A DNA stretch of 64,000 bases, from positions 570,501-634,500 of the forward strand of contig NZ_UGHY01000002.1 in assembly GCF_900450995.1 (NCBI RefSeq), written 5' to 3'. A model generated the notes under the pieces. The model did no database searches. It saw only the letters and a program-made list of their open reading frames with translations, and was not told where the DNA came from. Shown piece after piece: positions 50,067 to 61,379 of the stretch. Every line of letters starts with the position of its first letter. Position 1 is the first letter of the stretch. Both the position numbers and the translations under genes were made by a program. The stretch is from Haemophilus parainfluenzae. Lineage in GTDB: Bacteria > Pseudomonadota > Gammaproteobacteria > Enterobacterales > Pasteurellaceae.

Positions 50067-50888
50067 TTATTTAAAGGATTGTTTTCGATATTGTATCGGA
50101 CTCAGTCCTTTTAATTTTAGTTGAATCCGTCGATGATTATAGTAATCCAAATAATTTATGACAGCATCAACTATCTCTTCTTTTGTTTTAAATTCTCGAC
50201 CATAAAAACATTCCGTTTTTAATCGCCCAAAGAAACTTTCCATCGCGGCATTGTCCAAGCAATTCCCTTTTCTCGACATACTTTGAATAATGCCATATTC
50301 AGCCAAGATTCGACGATAAGCTACCATTTGATATTGCCAACCTTGGTCTGAATGTAAAATGACACCACAAGCTTTATTTAATCCTTTGACGGCTTGCATT
50401 AACATGTCCTCTACTTGCGCCCAGTTTGGGGAATAGCTGAGATTATAGGAGACTATCTCATTGTTAAATAACTCTAAAATTGGAGATAAATAGACTTTAC
50501 TCCCATCTTTCGCCTTAAACTCGGTGATATCGGTCACCCATTTTTGTTTCGGGGCTGTTGCGCTAAAATTACGTTCAATATGATTTGGGGCAATCACCCC
50601 TATCGTGCCACGATAGGTCGTAAATTTCTTGCTTTTTCTTGACCGCACTTGAAGCCCAAGTGTCTGCATTAAACGTTGAACTTTTTTATGATTCACGCCT
50701 GGCAAGCTGGCATGAACACGTCGGTAGCCATAATCAGGATGATTGGCTTTGATGTGTTGAATGGTCTTTTTCAACAACTCATCCTTATCCGGTTTAATCT
50801 GAAGTTTCGCAAAAAACGTACTACGCGCTAACTGTGCAAAGCCTAAAAGCCATTTTAACGGATAGCGTGTTCTTAACCTTTGGATAAT
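50067..50888 (-). CDS. IS150-like transposase OrfB (DDE catalytic part)
   Basis: The retroviral-type integrase domain with HTS-like WVTDITEF (first D), LHSDQGWQYQ (second D) and the final catalytic E in AMESFFGRLKTE. It ends IQYRKQSFK. The frame is open well upstream of any ATG, in the -1 frame to orfA (EIIQRLRTRYPLKWLLGFAQ), so it is probably made as an OrfAB fusion by -1 ribosomal frameshifting. The 5' limit given is approximate; a TTG at 50777 is the first ordinary start codon. An uptake sequence lies inside it (50642-50650). Confidence 0.85.
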   Translation of the reverse strand: MIQRLRTRYPLKWLLGFAQLARSTFFAKLQIKPDKDELLKKTIQHIKANHPDYGYRRVHASLPGVNHKKVQRLMQTLGLQVRSRKSKKFTTYRGTIGVIAPNHIERNFSATAPKQKWVTDITEFKAKDGSKVYLSPILELFNNEIVSYNLSYSPNWAQVEDMLMQAVKGLNKACGVILHSDQGWQYQMVAYRRILAEYGIIQSMSRKGNCLDNAAMESFFGRLKTECFYGREFKTKEEIVDAVINYLDYYNHRRIQLKLKGLSPIQYRKQSFK

Positions 50889-51226
50889 TTCTGTTGCTCG
50901 GCTTCGTCCTGAAGTCTGAGCCTTCTCAACTCCTTTAGGTAGGCCACCTCCGCTTCAAGCTGTAAAATTCTCAGGCGTAAACGGTCTTCTTCAGTTTTGG
51001 GGGGCGGTGGCATTCTGGCGTATTTAGGTTTCATTGGCGGTCTTCCTGATGGTTTACGGGGAATCAGTCCTTTTATGCCACTTTTTTCAAACCGTTTCAA
51101 CCATGTCCCGACTAGGGCGTTGGAAGGAATATTGTAAAAACGCGCGGCTTCTCTAATACTCATTTTCCCATTCAAAATAGGTTGAAGAACCTGTAATTTA
51201 AATTCGATTGCGTAGTGTTTACCCAT
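50873..51226 (-). CDS. IS150-like transposase OrfA
   Basis: A 117-residue DNA-binding protein: helix-turn-helix (MGKHYAIEFKLQVLQPILNG..., SIREAARFYNIPSNALVGTW) and a C-terminal leucine zipper (RLRLRILQLEAEVAYLKEL). It overlaps the -1 frame that encodes OrfB, the usual IS3 layout. Confidence 0.88.
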   Translation of the reverse strand: MGKHYAIEFKLQVLQPILNGKMSIREAARFYNIPSNALVGTWLKRFEKSGIKGLIPRKPSGRPPMKPKYARMPPPPKTEEDRLRLRILQLEAEVAYLKELRRLRLQDEAEQQKLSKG

Positions 51227-51304
51227 AAAAAAATCTGCACCTCAATTGTTGGTTTGTTGAGTCCAACTTTTGGGGTGCAGATCAATCTGATCGCTCTTTT
51301 TCAT

Positions 51305-52632
51305 CTAAAATGGAAATAATATTGGCACAATAAAAACAGTTACCAACATAACAATTAAGGTAAACGGTACGCCGATTTTAATAAAGTCAGCAAATTTATA
51401 GCCCCCGGCCCCACCACCATGGTATTCACTGGAGAAGAGACTGGTGTCATAAATGCAGCAGAAGCGGCTATGGCGACGACCATCGCAAATGGCACAGGAG
51501 ACACATTAAGTTGCTGAGCAAGAGAAATCGCAATGGGTGCCATCAAAGTTGCAGTGGCTGTATTCGAAATAAACAATCCGACTAATGCACAAAATACAAA
51601 GAGCACAATCAATACAGGATACATTCCCCAGCCATCAATGATTTGAGTCAGCCATTTCACCGCAAACTCTACCCCACCTGTTTTTTGAAGTGCGGTCGAA
51701 AATGGCATTATTCCGATAATCAAAATAAGACTTGGCCACTGAATGGAATCGTAAGCACTTTTAGCGTCCACGCAACGGAAATAAGCCAACATTAAACAAC
51801 CAATCAAGGCAGCTATAACATTCTGCACAGCACCTGAAACCATCAGTACCACCATAGTTAAAATGGATAGTAAGGCTAGTGGTGCTTGACGTTGAGCGGG
51901 TAAGGCACGCTCTATTTCTTTCGGATAATTCAATACAAGGAAATCTTTTCAACGATCACGCATTGCTTGAATGAGACGCCAATCGCCAATACATTTAATT
52001 GATAGCTAGAACGCAAATGAAGTTGATCTAAGGTTTTACCCACGAAAAGGGACGTGCTTTTCACCACCAAACGTTTGGTACGATCTTTCAAACCATATTC
52101 ATTAATTAGCTCATTCATGGAGCTTTGCATGGTATCTTGATTGCTTTCATCGTTATTATCAGAAAGCCATCGACGGGCAATAAGCATATAACCCATACCT
52201 AGCACTAAGATCAATAATCCGATTGCGTGAAATCAAAAAATTCAAGGCGAAGATTCGTATCTTTCACTAATTCCGCATTCACCACAAGGTTAGGGGCTGT
52301 CGCGATTAACGTCATCATCCCACTGATTAATCCTGCCACGCTTAATGGTATCATTAAGCGTTTTGGTGAAATATTCATTTGACGACAAATCATTATTACA
52401 ACAGGGATAAACACCGCAACCACGCCAGTGGAGCTCATAAATGCGCCTAATCCAGCCACTGAAAGCATCAGTAAAATAAGCACTTTAGCTTCACTATTTC
52501 CCGCAACTTTCAAGATGCCATCACATCCATACGAATTTTATTATGCACAAATAAAATGATCGCTGCGCCAAGCAACATTAATGTCCAAAATAATGGGCTC
52601 ACCCAAAGTGCATGATCAAGAATGGTATTCAC
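51305..52632 (-). pseudogene. SLC13-type transporter with RCK domains (YfbS-like), decayed
   Basis: Fragments in different frames match the order of a YfbS-type transporter (about 610 residues when whole): a start from GTG 52632 (AAAGGA upstream) with [10 protein letters not shown] then a stop; [44 protein letters not shown] remnant LHLRSSYQLNVLAIG; and the C-terminal half GLFISNTATATLMAPIA and [20 protein letters not shown]. At least four lesions are visible: about 50 codons lost near 52510, frameshifts near 52212 and 51400, and a deletion of about 120 codons with an in-frame TGA near 51950. It stops at 51305. Clearly non-functional. Confidence 0.88.
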
Positions 52633-52667
52633 ACTCTATCCTTTAATCTTACGACCTTTCACTCTAA

Positions 52668-53270
52668 CTATTCTTCTATGCCTAATGCTTTCTTCACGGG
52701 TGAAAAACTACGACGATACTCTGATAAAGGACCAAGCTCAGCTAATTTTTCTAAATGTAATTTGGTCGGATACCCTTTATGTTGAGCAAAGGCATATTCA
52801 GGGTGTTTTTTATCTAACTCTTCCATTTCCTGATCTCGCGCAACTTTTGCCAAAATAGAAGCAGCACTAATTTCAGCGACAAGTGAATCCCCCTTCACTA
52901 CCGCTTGAGCTGGTAAATCAAGGTTAGGCGGAACACGATTGCCATCCACCAACACAAAGTGCGGTTGAATTTTTAAGGCTTTTACTGCTCGTTCCATCGC
53001 TAGCATGGAAGCATGAAGAATATTCAGTTCATCGATCTCAGCTGGCTCTGCTCGTCCCATTGCCCAAGCTAAGGCTTTCTCTTTAATTTCTGCTGCAAGT
53101 GCAAGACGTTTTTTCTCACTGAGCTTTTTAGAATCTGTTAAACCTGCAATCGGATTATTAGGATCTAAGATCACTGCAGCCGTTACTACTGCCCCTACTA
53201 AAGGCCCACGTCCTACTTCATCCACGCCCGCAAATACTTGATAACCTTCAGGATAAACAAAATCAGTCAT
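52668..53270 (-). CDS. rnhB: Ribonuclease HII
   Basis: A 200-residue RNase HII that cuts RNA in RNA-DNA hybrids and removes ribonucleotides. The active-site start [14 protein letters not shown] and later D in VDGNRVP and [12 protein letters not shown] are present. Start MTDFVYPEG (53270) chosen; it overlaps the lpxB stop by 8 bases, as is usual for the lpxB-rnhB pair. Confidence 0.96.
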   Translation of the reverse strand: MTDFVYPEGYQVFAGVDEVGRGPLVGAVVTAAVILDPNNPIAGLTDSKKLSEKKRLALAAEIKEKALAWAMGRAEPAEIDELNILHASMLAMERAVKALKIQPHFVLVDGNRVPPNLDLPAQAVVKGDSLVAEISAASILAKVARDQEMEELDKKHPEYAFAQHKGYPTKLHLEKLAELGPLSEYRRSFSPVKKALGIEE

Positions 53271-54432
53271 GTTTTTGCTCCAATAAATCAATTACAGCTT
53301 GTGCGGCTTGGCTATCCGCATCACATTGAATTAATTTGTGTAATTCAGTAAAACGTTGAATTAAAACACTGCGAGATTTGACCGCACTTTCGTCATCGCC
53401 CAAATACTGAGCAAGTTGTTCTGCTAATTTTTGCGGTTCGCAATCTTCTTGAATCATTTCTGGTACAAGCATTTCATCCGCTAATAAATTAGGTAATGAA
53501 ATATATTTTGTTTTGACTAATCTTTTTCCCAAGAAATACGTGAACGGCTTCATTCGATAGCCCACTACCATTGGTGATTTACACAACATCGCCTCAAGCG
53601 CTGCGGTACCCGAAGCAAGTAAAGTCGCTTCGGCGGCAATCATCACTTGGCGTGCTTTACCATCAATTAAATGCATATCGAGATCAGGTGCAATCTGAGC
53701 CCTTATTTCCTCAAATTGCTGGCGACGTTTTTCATTCACCAAAGGAACTAAAAACTGCAAGTCTGGATATTTTTCTTTTAATAACAAAGCAGTTTTTAGA
53801 AATGGTTCAGTAAGAAACCCGACTTCGCTACCACGGCTTCCCACTAAAATGGCAAGATAACGTCCTTTTTCATCAATACCTAAGGTTTGGCAAGCTTCCG
53901 TTCTATTTGGTTTTAATGGAATCGCATCTGCCATAGTATGGCCAATAAAACGACAAGGCACATTAAAACGATCATAAAAGGCTTTTTCAAAAGGAAGAAA
54001 AGCTAATACTTGATGGGTTGCTTTAGCAATTTTATAAATACGATTTTGACGCCAAGCCCAGACAGATGGACTCACGTAATGAATGGTTTTAATTCCTTTT
54101 TCTTTTAATTTCAGTTCAACAGTAAGATTAAAATCCGGTGCATCAATACCGATAAATACATCCGGTTTAATATCAGAAAGTTGTTCGATAATACTGCGAC
54201 GAATTTTTAGCAATCGGGGCAAATGTTTGAGGACCTCTACTAGCCCCATGACAGAGAGCTCTTCCATATCAAAAAAGCTTTCAAAACCTTGAGCAATCAT
54301 TCGCTCTCCGCCAATCCCGACAAACTTAGCTTGCGGATAGTAGCGTTTAAGCGCTTGAATGAGACCTGCACCAAGAATATCGCCAGATACTTCACCGGCA
54401 ACAATCGCAATAGTCGGATTTTCTTTTATCAT
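53263..54432 (-). CDS. lpxB: Lipid-A-disaccharide synthase
   Basis: A 389-residue GT19 glycosyltransferase joining UDP-2,3-diacylglucosamine and lipid X. The signature [14 protein letters not shown] near residue 10, [16 protein letters not shown] and [11 protein letters not shown] are seen. Start [13 protein letters not shown] at 54432; an in-frame ATG at 54468 would add 12 residues from the hairpin region. Confidence 0.96.
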   Translation of the reverse strand: MIKENPTIAIVAGEVSGDILGAGLIQALKRYYPQAKFVGIGGERMIAQGFESFFDMEELSVMGLVEVLKHLPRLLKIRRSIIEQLSDIKPDVFIGIDAPDFNLTVELKLKEKGIKTIHYVSPSVWAWRQNRIYKIAKATHQVLAFLPFEKAFYDRFNVPCRFIGHTMADAIPLKPNRTEACQTLGIDEKGRYLAILVGSRGSEVGFLTEPFLKTALLLKEKYPDLQFLVPLVNEKRRQQFEEIRAQIAPDLDMHLIDGKARQVMIAAEATLLASGTAALEAMLCKSPMVVGYRMKPFTYFLGKRLVKTKYISLPNLLADEMLVPEMIQEDCEPQKLAEQLAQYLGDDESAVKSRSVLIQRFTELHKLIQCDADSQAAQAVIDLLEQKHD

Positions 54433-54451
54433 TAAATTTATCCTAAAAAAC

Positions 54452-54482
54452 GACCGCACTTTGAACAAATCATAGTGCGGTC
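54452..54482 (-). terminator. Uptake-sequence inverted pair between lpxA and lpxB
   Basis: GACCGCACT (54452-54460) / AGTGCGGTC (54474-54482) forms a stem inside the operon, 46 bases past lpxA and 20 before lpxB. No good T run on the minus strand, so it may reduce rather than stop transcription. Confidence 0.5.
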
Positions 54483-54527
54483 TCTTTGTTATTCATCACT
54501 TTCTCTTAATGAGAAAAGAAACGTTAA

Positions 54528-55316
54528 TTAGCGAATAATGCCACGGGTAGAACGTTTGAAGAACTCCACAAAGAAACTAATTGCAGATTCAGTTTGTGCA
54601 ATTTGTTCAATTTCAGGCAATACTTCTTCAAGGGTTTTACCACTGCGGTAAATCATTTTATAGACGTTACGAATCGCATGCATGGTTGGTTTATCAAAAC
54701 CACGACGTTTTAATCCTTCAAGGTTAACACCAAAAGGTTGTGCATGGTTACCTTGAGCCATCACATAAGGTGGCACATCTTGGCTAACCATAGAACCACC
54801 ACCTAGCATAACGTGTGCCCCTACAATCACAAATTGATGAATCGCAGACATTCCACCAACAATCACAAAATCGTCTAATTCAACATGACCAGCAAGTGTT
54901 GCGTTATTTGCTAAGATACAGTTGTTCTTGATTTGGCAATCATGCGCAACATGTACGTTTACCATGAGTAAATTGTTATTACCAATACGTGTTACACCAC
55001 CACCTTGGATAGTGCCGCGATGAATCGTCACATGCTCACGAATACGGTTTCCATTACCAATAATGGTTTTTGTTGCTTCACCCTTATATTTTAAATCTTG
55101 GTTTACTTCACCAATGCTGGCAAATTGATAAATCTGGTTATCTTCACCAATCACGGTGTCACCTTTCACGACAATGTGAGAATTTAAAACAGTACGTGCT
55201 TTAATCTCAACACTTCCTTCAATAATACAAAAAGGACCGATAACAACATCTTCGCCAATAACTGCGCCATCAGCGACAAGCGCGGTCGGGTGAATTTTTG
55301 CACTTGGGTGGATCAT
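54528..55316 (-). CDS. lpxA: UDP-N-acetylglucosamine acyltransferase
   Basis: A 262-residue left-handed beta-helix trimer, first step of lipid A synthesis. Hexapeptide repeats run from about residue 2 to 190, with the catalytic histidine in [10 protein letters not shown]. Family length. Follows fabZ closely, as in most Gram-negatives. Confidence 0.97.
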   Translation of the reverse strand: MIHPSAKIHPTALVADGAVIGEDVVIGPFCIIEGSVEIKARTVLNSHIVVKGDTVIGEDNQIYQFASIGEVNQDLKYKGEATKTIIGNGNRIREHVTIHRGTIQGGGVTRIGNNNLLMVNVHVAHDCQIKNNCILANNATLAGHVELDDFVIVGGMSAIHQFVIVGAHVMLGGGSMVSQDVPPYVMAQGNHAQPFGVNLEGLKRRGFDKPTMHAIRNVYKMIYRSGKTLEEVLPEIEQIAQTESAISFFVEFFKRSTRGIIR

Positions 55317-55339
55317 ACTTACCCCTTAATTTTCTTTAA

Positions 55340-55789
55340 TTATCGACGAGCACACATTAATTTGGCTTCACAAGCTACTTCACCGTTTACGGTTGCAATA
55401 CCCGTGAATGCTGTAATACCACGACGTTCTTTAATCACTTGAACGTTCAATTCCATTTGATCTCCAGGTAATACTGGGCGTTTGAAACGCGCCTCATCAA
55501 TACCTGCGAAATAGAATAATTCGCCACCTTTTAATTCATGGGTTTTAAATGCAAGCAATCCCATTGCTTGTGCCAAAGCTTCAAGAATTAACACACCAGG
55601 TAAAATCGGTTCACTCGGGAAATGACCAGTAAAGCAAGGTTCGTTTACACTAATATTTTTAATTGCTTTTAACCACTCACCTTCTTTGTAGTCCAACACG
55701 CGATCCACTAATAAAAATGGATAACGATGTGGCAATAAGGTCATAATTTCTTTTGCTTCAATCACTTTACTTACTCGATTCTCTGACAC
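55340..55789 (-). CDS. fabZ: 3-hydroxyacyl-ACP dehydratase FabZ, GTG start
   Basis: A 149-residue hotdog-fold dehydratase that makes unsaturated acyl-ACP. The catalytic H in [13 protein letters not shown] and E in [10 protein letters not shown] are present. Start is a GTG at 55789 (GTG TCA GAG), with AAAGGT eight bases upstream; the open frame reaches 55867 but the extra N-terminus is unlike the family. Confidence 0.9.
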   Translation of the reverse strand: MSENRVSKVIEAKEIMTLLPHRYPFLLVDRVLDYKEGEWLKAIKNISVNEPCFTGHFPSEPILPGVLILEALAQAMGLLAFKTHELKGGELFYFAGIDEARFKRPVLPGDQMELNVQVIKERRGITAFTGIATVNGEVACEAKLMCARR

Positions 55790-55884
55790 GTCTAATACCT
55801 TTAAAATAAATAATAATAAAACATTGAGATTATACGATATTTCTGTATAAAAATAAAACGCACCCAAAGGTACGTTTTAAAATC

Positions 55885-56910
55885 TTAACCAAGTTTTTTC
55901 TCTAGGGCTTTCAATCGTTTATTCATACCATCAATTCCCAAGGTAAGTGCGGCTGTTTTTCGCCACTCTTTATTGGTTTGTAATGGTATACCTGATGAGT
56001 ATACGCCTGGCTCAGTAATTGGACGCATCACCATGCCCATGCCTGTCACGGTTACTTTATCACAGATTTCCATGTGACCATTAATCACACTTGCTCCGCC
56101 AATTAAACAATAACGGCCCACTTTTAAGCTACCCGCCATAATCACACCGCCAGCCACCGCTGTACCTGTACCAATATGAACGTTATGGGCAATTTGACAA
56201 AGATTATCAATAATGACGTTGTCTTCAATGACAGTCGCATCTAAGGCACCACGATCAATACAAGTGCAAGCACCGATTTCGACATTATTACCAATAATCA
56301 CTTGACCTACCTGTGGAATTTTCACCCAGCGACCACGATCATTCGCATAACCGAAACCATCACTACCGATGACTGCTCCTGATTGAATTAAGCAATTTTG
56401 TCCAATTTCTACTTCATGATAAACGCTTACGTTTGCCCAAAGCTGTGTACCCTCACCAATTTTTGTGAATTTACCCACAAAACAACCCGCGCCAATAATC
56501 ACGTTATCGCCTAATACAACACCTTCTTCAATAACGGCATTTGCACCAATTGATACATTTTTACCAATTGACGCTTTTTCAGAAATAACAGCACTTGGGT
56601 GGATATTTTGAGCCGCTTTCGGAGTGGTATCCATATATTGAGCTAATACGGCGTAAGCAACATAAGGATCTTTGACGATAAGTAAGTTACTTTCAGGTGA
56701 GCAAAATTCCACATCCGCTTCTGACACGACAACAATACCTGCTTTAGATTCAGCTAATAAAGGACGGAATTTTGCATTAGAAATGAAGGTAAGCTGGTTA
56801 GGTTCTGCTTTTGACAATGCGGCAATATTATTAACGACAACGTCGGCGTTACCGCGAAGGGTACCGCCGACTTTTGCTGCTAATTCCTGTAAAGAATAGG
56901 ATTTTTGCAT
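55885..56910 (-). CDS. lpxD: UDP-3-O-(3-hydroxymyristoyl)glucosamine N-acyltransferase
   Basis: A 341-residue beta-helix acyltransferase, third step of lipid A synthesis. An N-terminal uridine-binding domain (to about residue 100) precedes hexapeptide repeats, with the catalytic histidine in [12 protein letters not shown] near residue 240. It sits between skp and fabZ. Confidence 0.96.
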   Translation of the reverse strand: MQKSYSLQELAAKVGGTLRGNADVVVNNIAALSKAEPNQLTFISNAKFRPLLAESKAGIVVVSEADVEFCSPESNLLIVKDPYVAYAVLAQYMDTTPKAAQNIHPSAVISEKASIGKNVSIGANAVIEEGVVLGDNVIIGAGCFVGKFTKIGEGTQLWANVSVYHEVEIGQNCLIQSGAVIGSDGFGYANDRGRWVKIPQVGQVIIGNNVEIGACTCIDRGALDATVIEDNVIIDNLCQIAHNVHIGTGTAVAGGVIMAGSLKVGRYCLIGGASVINGHMEICDKVTVTGMGMVMRPITEPGVYSSGIPLQTNKEWRKTAALTLGIDGMNKRLKALEKKLG

Positions 56911-56922
56911 TATGAGAACCTA

Positions 56923-57531
56923 TTATTTTTTCTCTTCAGTTTTTACTGGAGCTGCTTTTTCAGTTGCTGGAATAGATTTTAATACTTCTTCAGTAATATC
57001 TTTACCATCTATTGCAAAGACTACAGAGTTAGCATCTAGAACATAAGTATAACCTTTTGCTTTTGCTAAATTATTAGTTGCAACTTGAATGCTTTCTAAT
57101 AATTTACCACGCTCTTCAGTTTGACGTTTTTCGTTTAACTCTTGGAACTCTGCCACTTTTTTATCTTGCTCTTGCATTAATTTATTTAATGCAGCTTCTT
57201 CATCTGAACCAAATTTAGTGATTTCTTCTTGGCGTTTTTGAATTTCAGCTTGACGTAAACGAGGTGCATCTTTTTGTAAAGCTGCAACTTTTTCTTCTAC
57301 TTTTTTACGAGATGCTACAATTTTGTCATCAATTTCTTTCTTACTTGCAGCAAGTTTATCCGCCATTGGTTTGAATTCTGCATCTAACTTATCTGCTACA
57401 GCTTGACGATCTGGGTGATTTTGAAATAAATAACCCGCGTTGATGAATGCGATATTTTCATCTGCAGAAGCAAAACCTGATGCAAGTGCAAGACCTAAAG
57501 AAAGTGCGGTAACTTTTACTACGTTTTTCAT
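56923..57531 (-). CDS. skp: Periplasmic chaperone Skp (OmpH)
   Basis: A 202-residue periplasmic chaperone that carries unfolded outer membrane proteins. Signal peptide MKNVVKVTALSLGLALASGF ending ASA; then long charged coiled-coil helices (about 40-130) rich in K, E and Q. It lies after bamA, its functional partner in outer membrane protein assembly. Confidence 0.94.
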   Translation of the reverse strand: MKNVVKVTALSLGLALASGFASADENIAFINAGYLFQNHPDRQAVADKLDAEFKPMADKLAASKKEIDDKIVASRKKVEEKVAALQKDAPRLRQAEIQKRQEEITKFGSDEEAALNKLMQEQDKKVAEFQELNEKRQTEERGKLLESIQVATNNLAKAKGYTYVLDANSVVFAIDGKDITEEVLKSIPATEKAAPVKTEEKK

Positions 57532-57565
57532 ATTTGAATTTCCTTAAATTAGTTTAGTGAATATT

Positions 57566-57593
57566 TCTGTGTCAGCTAACTCACTGACACAGA
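57566..57593 (-). terminator. Hairpin between bamA and skp
   Basis: TCTGTGTCAG / CTGACACAGA is a perfect 10-base stem with an 8-base loop. Without a T run it may be an attenuator or processing site between the two genes. Confidence 0.45.
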
Positions 57594-57634
57594 ACGAAGA
57601 TTTTGACTTAAATAGAACGTAAAAGTTCAATTTA

Positions 57635-60013
57635 TTAGAAAGAACCACCAATACTAAATTGGAATTGTTCTACATCATCATTTTCATATTTTTTGATTGG
57701 TTTCGCGTAAGAGAATACCAATGGTCCAATTGGTGATTGCCATTGGAAAGCGACACCAGTTGAAGCACGGACTCGACCTGCTTTACTGTAATCAGGTAAT
57801 GTTGCATAAATCGGAGATGATTTTAAGCCTTCTTTATCTGATTTCCATTTTGTATTCCAAACGCTCGCTGCATCAACGAAAAGTGAGGTTCTTACGCTAT
57901 TTTGGCTTTTATCTCCAACAAATGGGGTTGGAACAATAAGTTCCACGCTTGCTGTAGCCATCGCGTTACCACCAACGACATCTGTACTTTGATACCATTG
58001 GTGATATTTATCTTGATAAATCGCATTAGGGCCTACCGCACCATAAGCAAAACCACGTAATGAACCGATACCACCTGCCGTATAAAGTTGATAGAACGGT
58101 ACACGTTTACCGCCTAGGCCATTTGCATAAGAAGCGGTTGCTTTTCCTGATAATACCCAACGATGATCACGATCTAATGGGTAGAAGCCTTGAAGCTCAG
58201 CACTTAATTTATAATATTTATTGTCAGATCCAGGAATGGTGACACGACCACCTAAACTTGCTTTTACCCCTTTAGTTGGGAAATAGCCACGGTTTAGGCT
58301 GTTGTAGTTCCAACCAAATGAGAAATCAAAATCATTAGTTTTGATTGAGTTTCCAGTTAAATTCATTGACTTCATGTATAAATCACGGTTGTATTCATAC
58401 GCGAAGTTACTGATTTTATTATAAGTATAACCTAATCCCACATAATATGAGTTGTTCTCATTAACAGGGAATCCTAATGTGACATTACCACCGTAAGTTG
58501 TACGTTTATAGGTTGATGAAGTATCACTTTTCGAGTTATCGTAAGTTTCATAGAATACGTTTCCACCTAAACTTACCCCATCTTTAGTAAAGTATGGTTC
58601 TGTATAACCCAAATTTACACTTGTACCATAGTCATTACGTGTACCGGCTAAACTTACCGCGGCACCAGTTCCCAAGAAGTTATCTTGTTTCACACTTGCT
58701 TGATAGCTGATACCACTCTCTGTACCATAACCGATACCAAAGTTAATACTACCAGTATTACGTTCTCTTACTTTATATACGACATCTACTTCATCATTAG
58801 AACCTTGAATTGGTTCAATACGATTTTCTACGCTCTCAAAGAAGCCTGTTCTATCTAAACGTACTTTACCTAACTCAACTAATTGTGAGTTATACCAAGT
58901 CCCTTCTTGCTGACGCATTTCTTGACGCAATGTGCTATCTGCAGAAACCGTATTACCTTCAAAACGAACTTGACGTACAGATAAACGACGTCCTGCATCA
59001 ACTACAAAGGTTAATGCTAATGTTTTATTTGCATCATCAAAAGTTGGTACAGTATTCACTGTTGCACTACCGTAACCACGTTCACCTAATTTATCTTTAA
59101 TTAAGCTTTCTACGTATTGTACATCTGAACGTCTGAAAGTATCATTTAAGTGAAGTTCACTTAATAATGGTTGTAACTCATTAGCCATACCACCTAAGTT
59201 ACCAACAATACGAGCAGAACTTAAATTGTATTTTTCACCTTCACTTACATCAATAGTCACATCTGCTTTTGTATGTTCTTCATTTAATTGAACATCTGTT
59301 TTTGTCACTCTAGCTTTGGCATAACCATTATTTTGGTAGTAATCTTGGATAGCTTGAATATCTTTATCAAACTGAGAACCATCAAACTTATTCCCCCAAA
59401 GTTTCCACCAAGAATCTGGTTGAAGCTCCATTTGTTCTTGTAACTTACTGCTAGAAATCACTTCATTTCCATTAAAAGTCACTGAACGAAGTTTTGCCGT
59501 ATCATCTTCATCAATTTGAAGCGTAATTTCTGCGCGGTTATTTGGTAAAGTTGTCACGATCGGATCAACTTTCGCATTATAACGACCTACACTCTTATAA
59601 TGTTCTCTTAAGGTTTTCGCAAACTCTTCTAATTTCGCACGATTTAAAACATCACCACTCTTGAAACCATTTGCATCAAGGTTTTGTTTTAATGCTTCTG
59701 TTGGAATAACTGAATTACCTTTAATATTCACTTCAGAAATGATTGGTTTCGCAATAACGCTCACAACTAATGCATCGCCATCCTGGAAAGCTTTAACATC
59801 ATCAAACTGTCCACTTACGAATAATGAACGTACAATATTGGCTACATCTTTATCCGTTACACGCTGACCACTACGAACAGGAAGGCTTGCTAGAATTTGC
59901 TGTTCTAAGTCTCCTTGAGCACCGTCAACACGAATGTCTTTTGCTACAAAGGGTGCCGCAAATACACTCGTTGTAGTACCGAATAATAAACTTGCGATTA
60001 GAAGTTTTTTCAT
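57635..60013 (-). CDS. bamA: Outer membrane assembly factor BamA
   Basis: A 792-residue Omp85 protein (the D15 antigen of Haemophilus), core of the BAM complex. Signal peptide ([19 protein letters not shown]), five POTRA domains (about 20-415) and a 16-stranded barrel ending [10 protein letters not shown]. The lid-lock segment with [16 protein letters not shown] near residue 650 holds the conserved VRGF/LRGF motif. Confidence 0.97.
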   Translation of the reverse strand: MKKLLIASLLFGTTTSVFAAPFVAKDIRVDGAQGDLEQQILASLPVRSGQRVTDKDVANIVRSLFVSGQFDDVKAFQDGDALVVSVIAKPIISEVNIKGNSVIPTEALKQNLDANGFKSGDVLNRAKLEEFAKTLREHYKSVGRYNAKVDPIVTTLPNNRAEITLQIDEDDTAKLRSVTFNGNEVISSSKLQEQMELQPDSWWKLWGNKFDGSQFDKDIQAIQDYYQNNGYAKARVTKTDVQLNEEHTKADVTIDVSEGEKYNLSSARIVGNLGGMANELQPLLSELHLNDTFRRSDVQYVESLIKDKLGERGYGSATVNTVPTFDDANKTLALTFVVDAGRRLSVRQVRFEGNTVSADSTLRQEMRQQEGTWYNSQLVELGKVRLDRTGFFESVENRIEPIQGSNDEVDVVYKVRERNTGSINFGIGYGTESGISYQASVKQDNFLGTGAAVSLAGTRNDYGTSVNLGYTEPYFTKDGVSLGGNVFYETYDNSKSDTSSTYKRTTYGGNVTLGFPVNENNSYYVGLGYTYNKISNFAYEYNRDLYMKSMNLTGNSIKTNDFDFSFGWNYNSLNRGYFPTKGVKASLGGRVTIPGSDNKYYKLSAELQGFYPLDRDHRWVLSGKATASYANGLGGKRVPFYQLYTAGGIGSLRGFAYGAVGPNAIYQDKYHQWYQSTDVVGGNAMATASVELIVPTPFVGDKSQNSVRTSLFVDAASVWNTKWKSDKEGLKSSPIYATLPDYSKAGRVRASTGVAFQWQSPIGPLVFSYAKPIKKYENDDVEQFQFSIGGSF

Positions 60014-60039
60014 CGACTTTATCCTATAAAAAACAATAG

Positions 60040-61371
60040 TTATAAACGTAAGAAATCATTAAAAAGCACAAAAATTGTTTGAATTAACAAGATTATGAGC
60101 CCTATACGATAACTTAAATTTTGTACCCGTTCTGAAACAGGTTTTCCTTTGATAGCTTCCGCCGCCAAAAATACGAGATGTCCACCATCTAAAACTGGCA
60201 ACGGAAATAAATTCATTATGCCTAAATTCACACTAATCAACGCAAGAAAACTTAAGAAATAAATCACACCTGCGTTAGAAGATGCGCCTGCACCTTGTGC
60301 AATTGAAATTGGCCCCGCCAAACTGGAAAATGAAAGCTCGCCACTAAATAATTTTCCGATTGCCTTCACAATAAACCAAGAAATTTGGCCTGTTTTTTCC
60401 ACACCCTTTTGTAGGGCATCAAGAATACCATATTTTAATTCAGTTCGATACTGTTCGCCAACTTTTAAGAAAGTCGGACTTAGCCCAACAAACCATTTAC
60501 CATCTCGATTCTTCTCAGGTTGCAAGGTTTTATTAAAAATTTCTTGATTACGTTCGACCTTGATTGTAAAAGGCTGACCTTGTTGTACCTGTGCAACAAA
60601 AGCTTTCCAGTCAAGTGCGGTCGAATTTTCTGATAAAATTTTATCACCAATCAATAAGCCCGCTTTTTCTGCTGGAGAGTTTTCCACCACTTTTGATAAT
60701 GTCATCTCCACTTTACTTGAAACGGGATTAATCCCTAATGTTTCAAATGCTGTTTCTTTATCTGGTTCAAATGTCCAATTTTGCAGATTAATGGTTCGTT
60801 GATAAGGTTGGTCTTCACCAAAAGGCGTTAATGTGAGTTCAACCGAATCAGAACCTAACTTATCAGTGAGCAATAAATTAATGGTTTCCCAATCGGGGGT
60901 ATTCTTCCCATCAATTGCCAAAATCTGGCTATTCGGTTCAATTTGAGCCATCGCAGCTGGAGAATTTGGTGTGACGTTTTCAATGACCGGTTTAACACTC
61001 GGAATCCCAACAGAATAAATCACCCAATATGCCAAAATCGCAAAAATAAAATTAGCAAGGGGACCTGCAGCAATCACAAAAGCACGTTGCGCAACAGATT
61101 TACTTTCAAATGCCTGCGATTTTAATTCTGCGGGAACTTCTTCATTTCGCCCGTCAAGCATTTTTACATAACCGCCAAGCGGAATGGCTGAAATCGCAAA
61201 TTCAGTGCCTAATTTATCTGTGCGTCGCCAAATCACTTTACCAAAGCCAATCGAAAAACGATGAACTTTAATACCGCACTTTCTTGCGGCCCAAAAGTGA
61301 CCGTATTCATGTACAGCAACCAGCACAGCAATTGCAACAATAAATGAGCCAAGCGACCACAAAAACGACAT
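60040..61371 (-). CDS. rseP: Intramembrane zinc protease RseP
   Basis: A 443-residue site-2 protease. HEYGH near residue 22 is the zinc motif; two PDZ domains (about 115-290) and the second active-site motif [13 protein letters not shown] near 390. In E. coli it cleaves RseA to release sigma-E, and removes signal peptide remnants. Precedes bamA by about 26 bases. Confidence 0.95.
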   Translation of the reverse strand: MSFLWSLGSFIVAIAVLVAVHEYGHFWAARKCGIKVHRFSIGFGKVIWRRTDKLGTEFAISAIPLGGYVKMLDGRNEEVPAELKSQAFESKSVAQRAFVIAAGPLANFIFAILAYWVIYSVGIPSVKPVIENVTPNSPAAMAQIEPNSQILAIDGKNTPDWETINLLLTDKLGSDSVELTLTPFGEDQPYQRTINLQNWTFEPDKETAFETLGINPVSSKVEMTLSKVVENSPAEKAGLLIGDKILSENSTALDWKAFVAQVQQGQPFTIKVERNQEIFNKTLQPEKNRDGKWFVGLSPTFLKVGEQYRTELKYGILDALQKGVEKTGQISWFIVKAIGKLFSGELSFSSLAGPISIAQGAGASSNAGVIYFLSFLALISVNLGIMNLFPLPVLDGGHLVFLAAEAIKGKPVSERVQNLSYRIGLIILLIQTIFVLFNDFLRL

Positions 61372-61379
61372 GTTCTATC

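Larger units (their letters stand above)
50041..51284 (-). mobile_element. IS3-family element, IS150-like
   Basis: 1244 bases, bounded by imperfect inverted repeats of 24 bases (TGATCTGCCCCC... and its inverted TGATCTGCACCC..., differing at about three places) starting TG and ending CA. A 3-base target duplication ATC flanks it (50038-50040 and 51285-51287). It encodes orfA and orfB in overlapping frames. Both frames look intact, so it may be active. Confidence 0.92.
50024..51301 (+). terminator. aspA terminator split by an insertion sequence
   Basis: AAAAAGAGCGGTCA (50024-50037) and TGATCGCTCTTTTT (51288-51301) are the two arms of one hairpin (one mismatch) with loop ATC. They are now 1.25 kb apart because the IS at 50041-51284 inserted in the loop. 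Confidence 0.8.
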
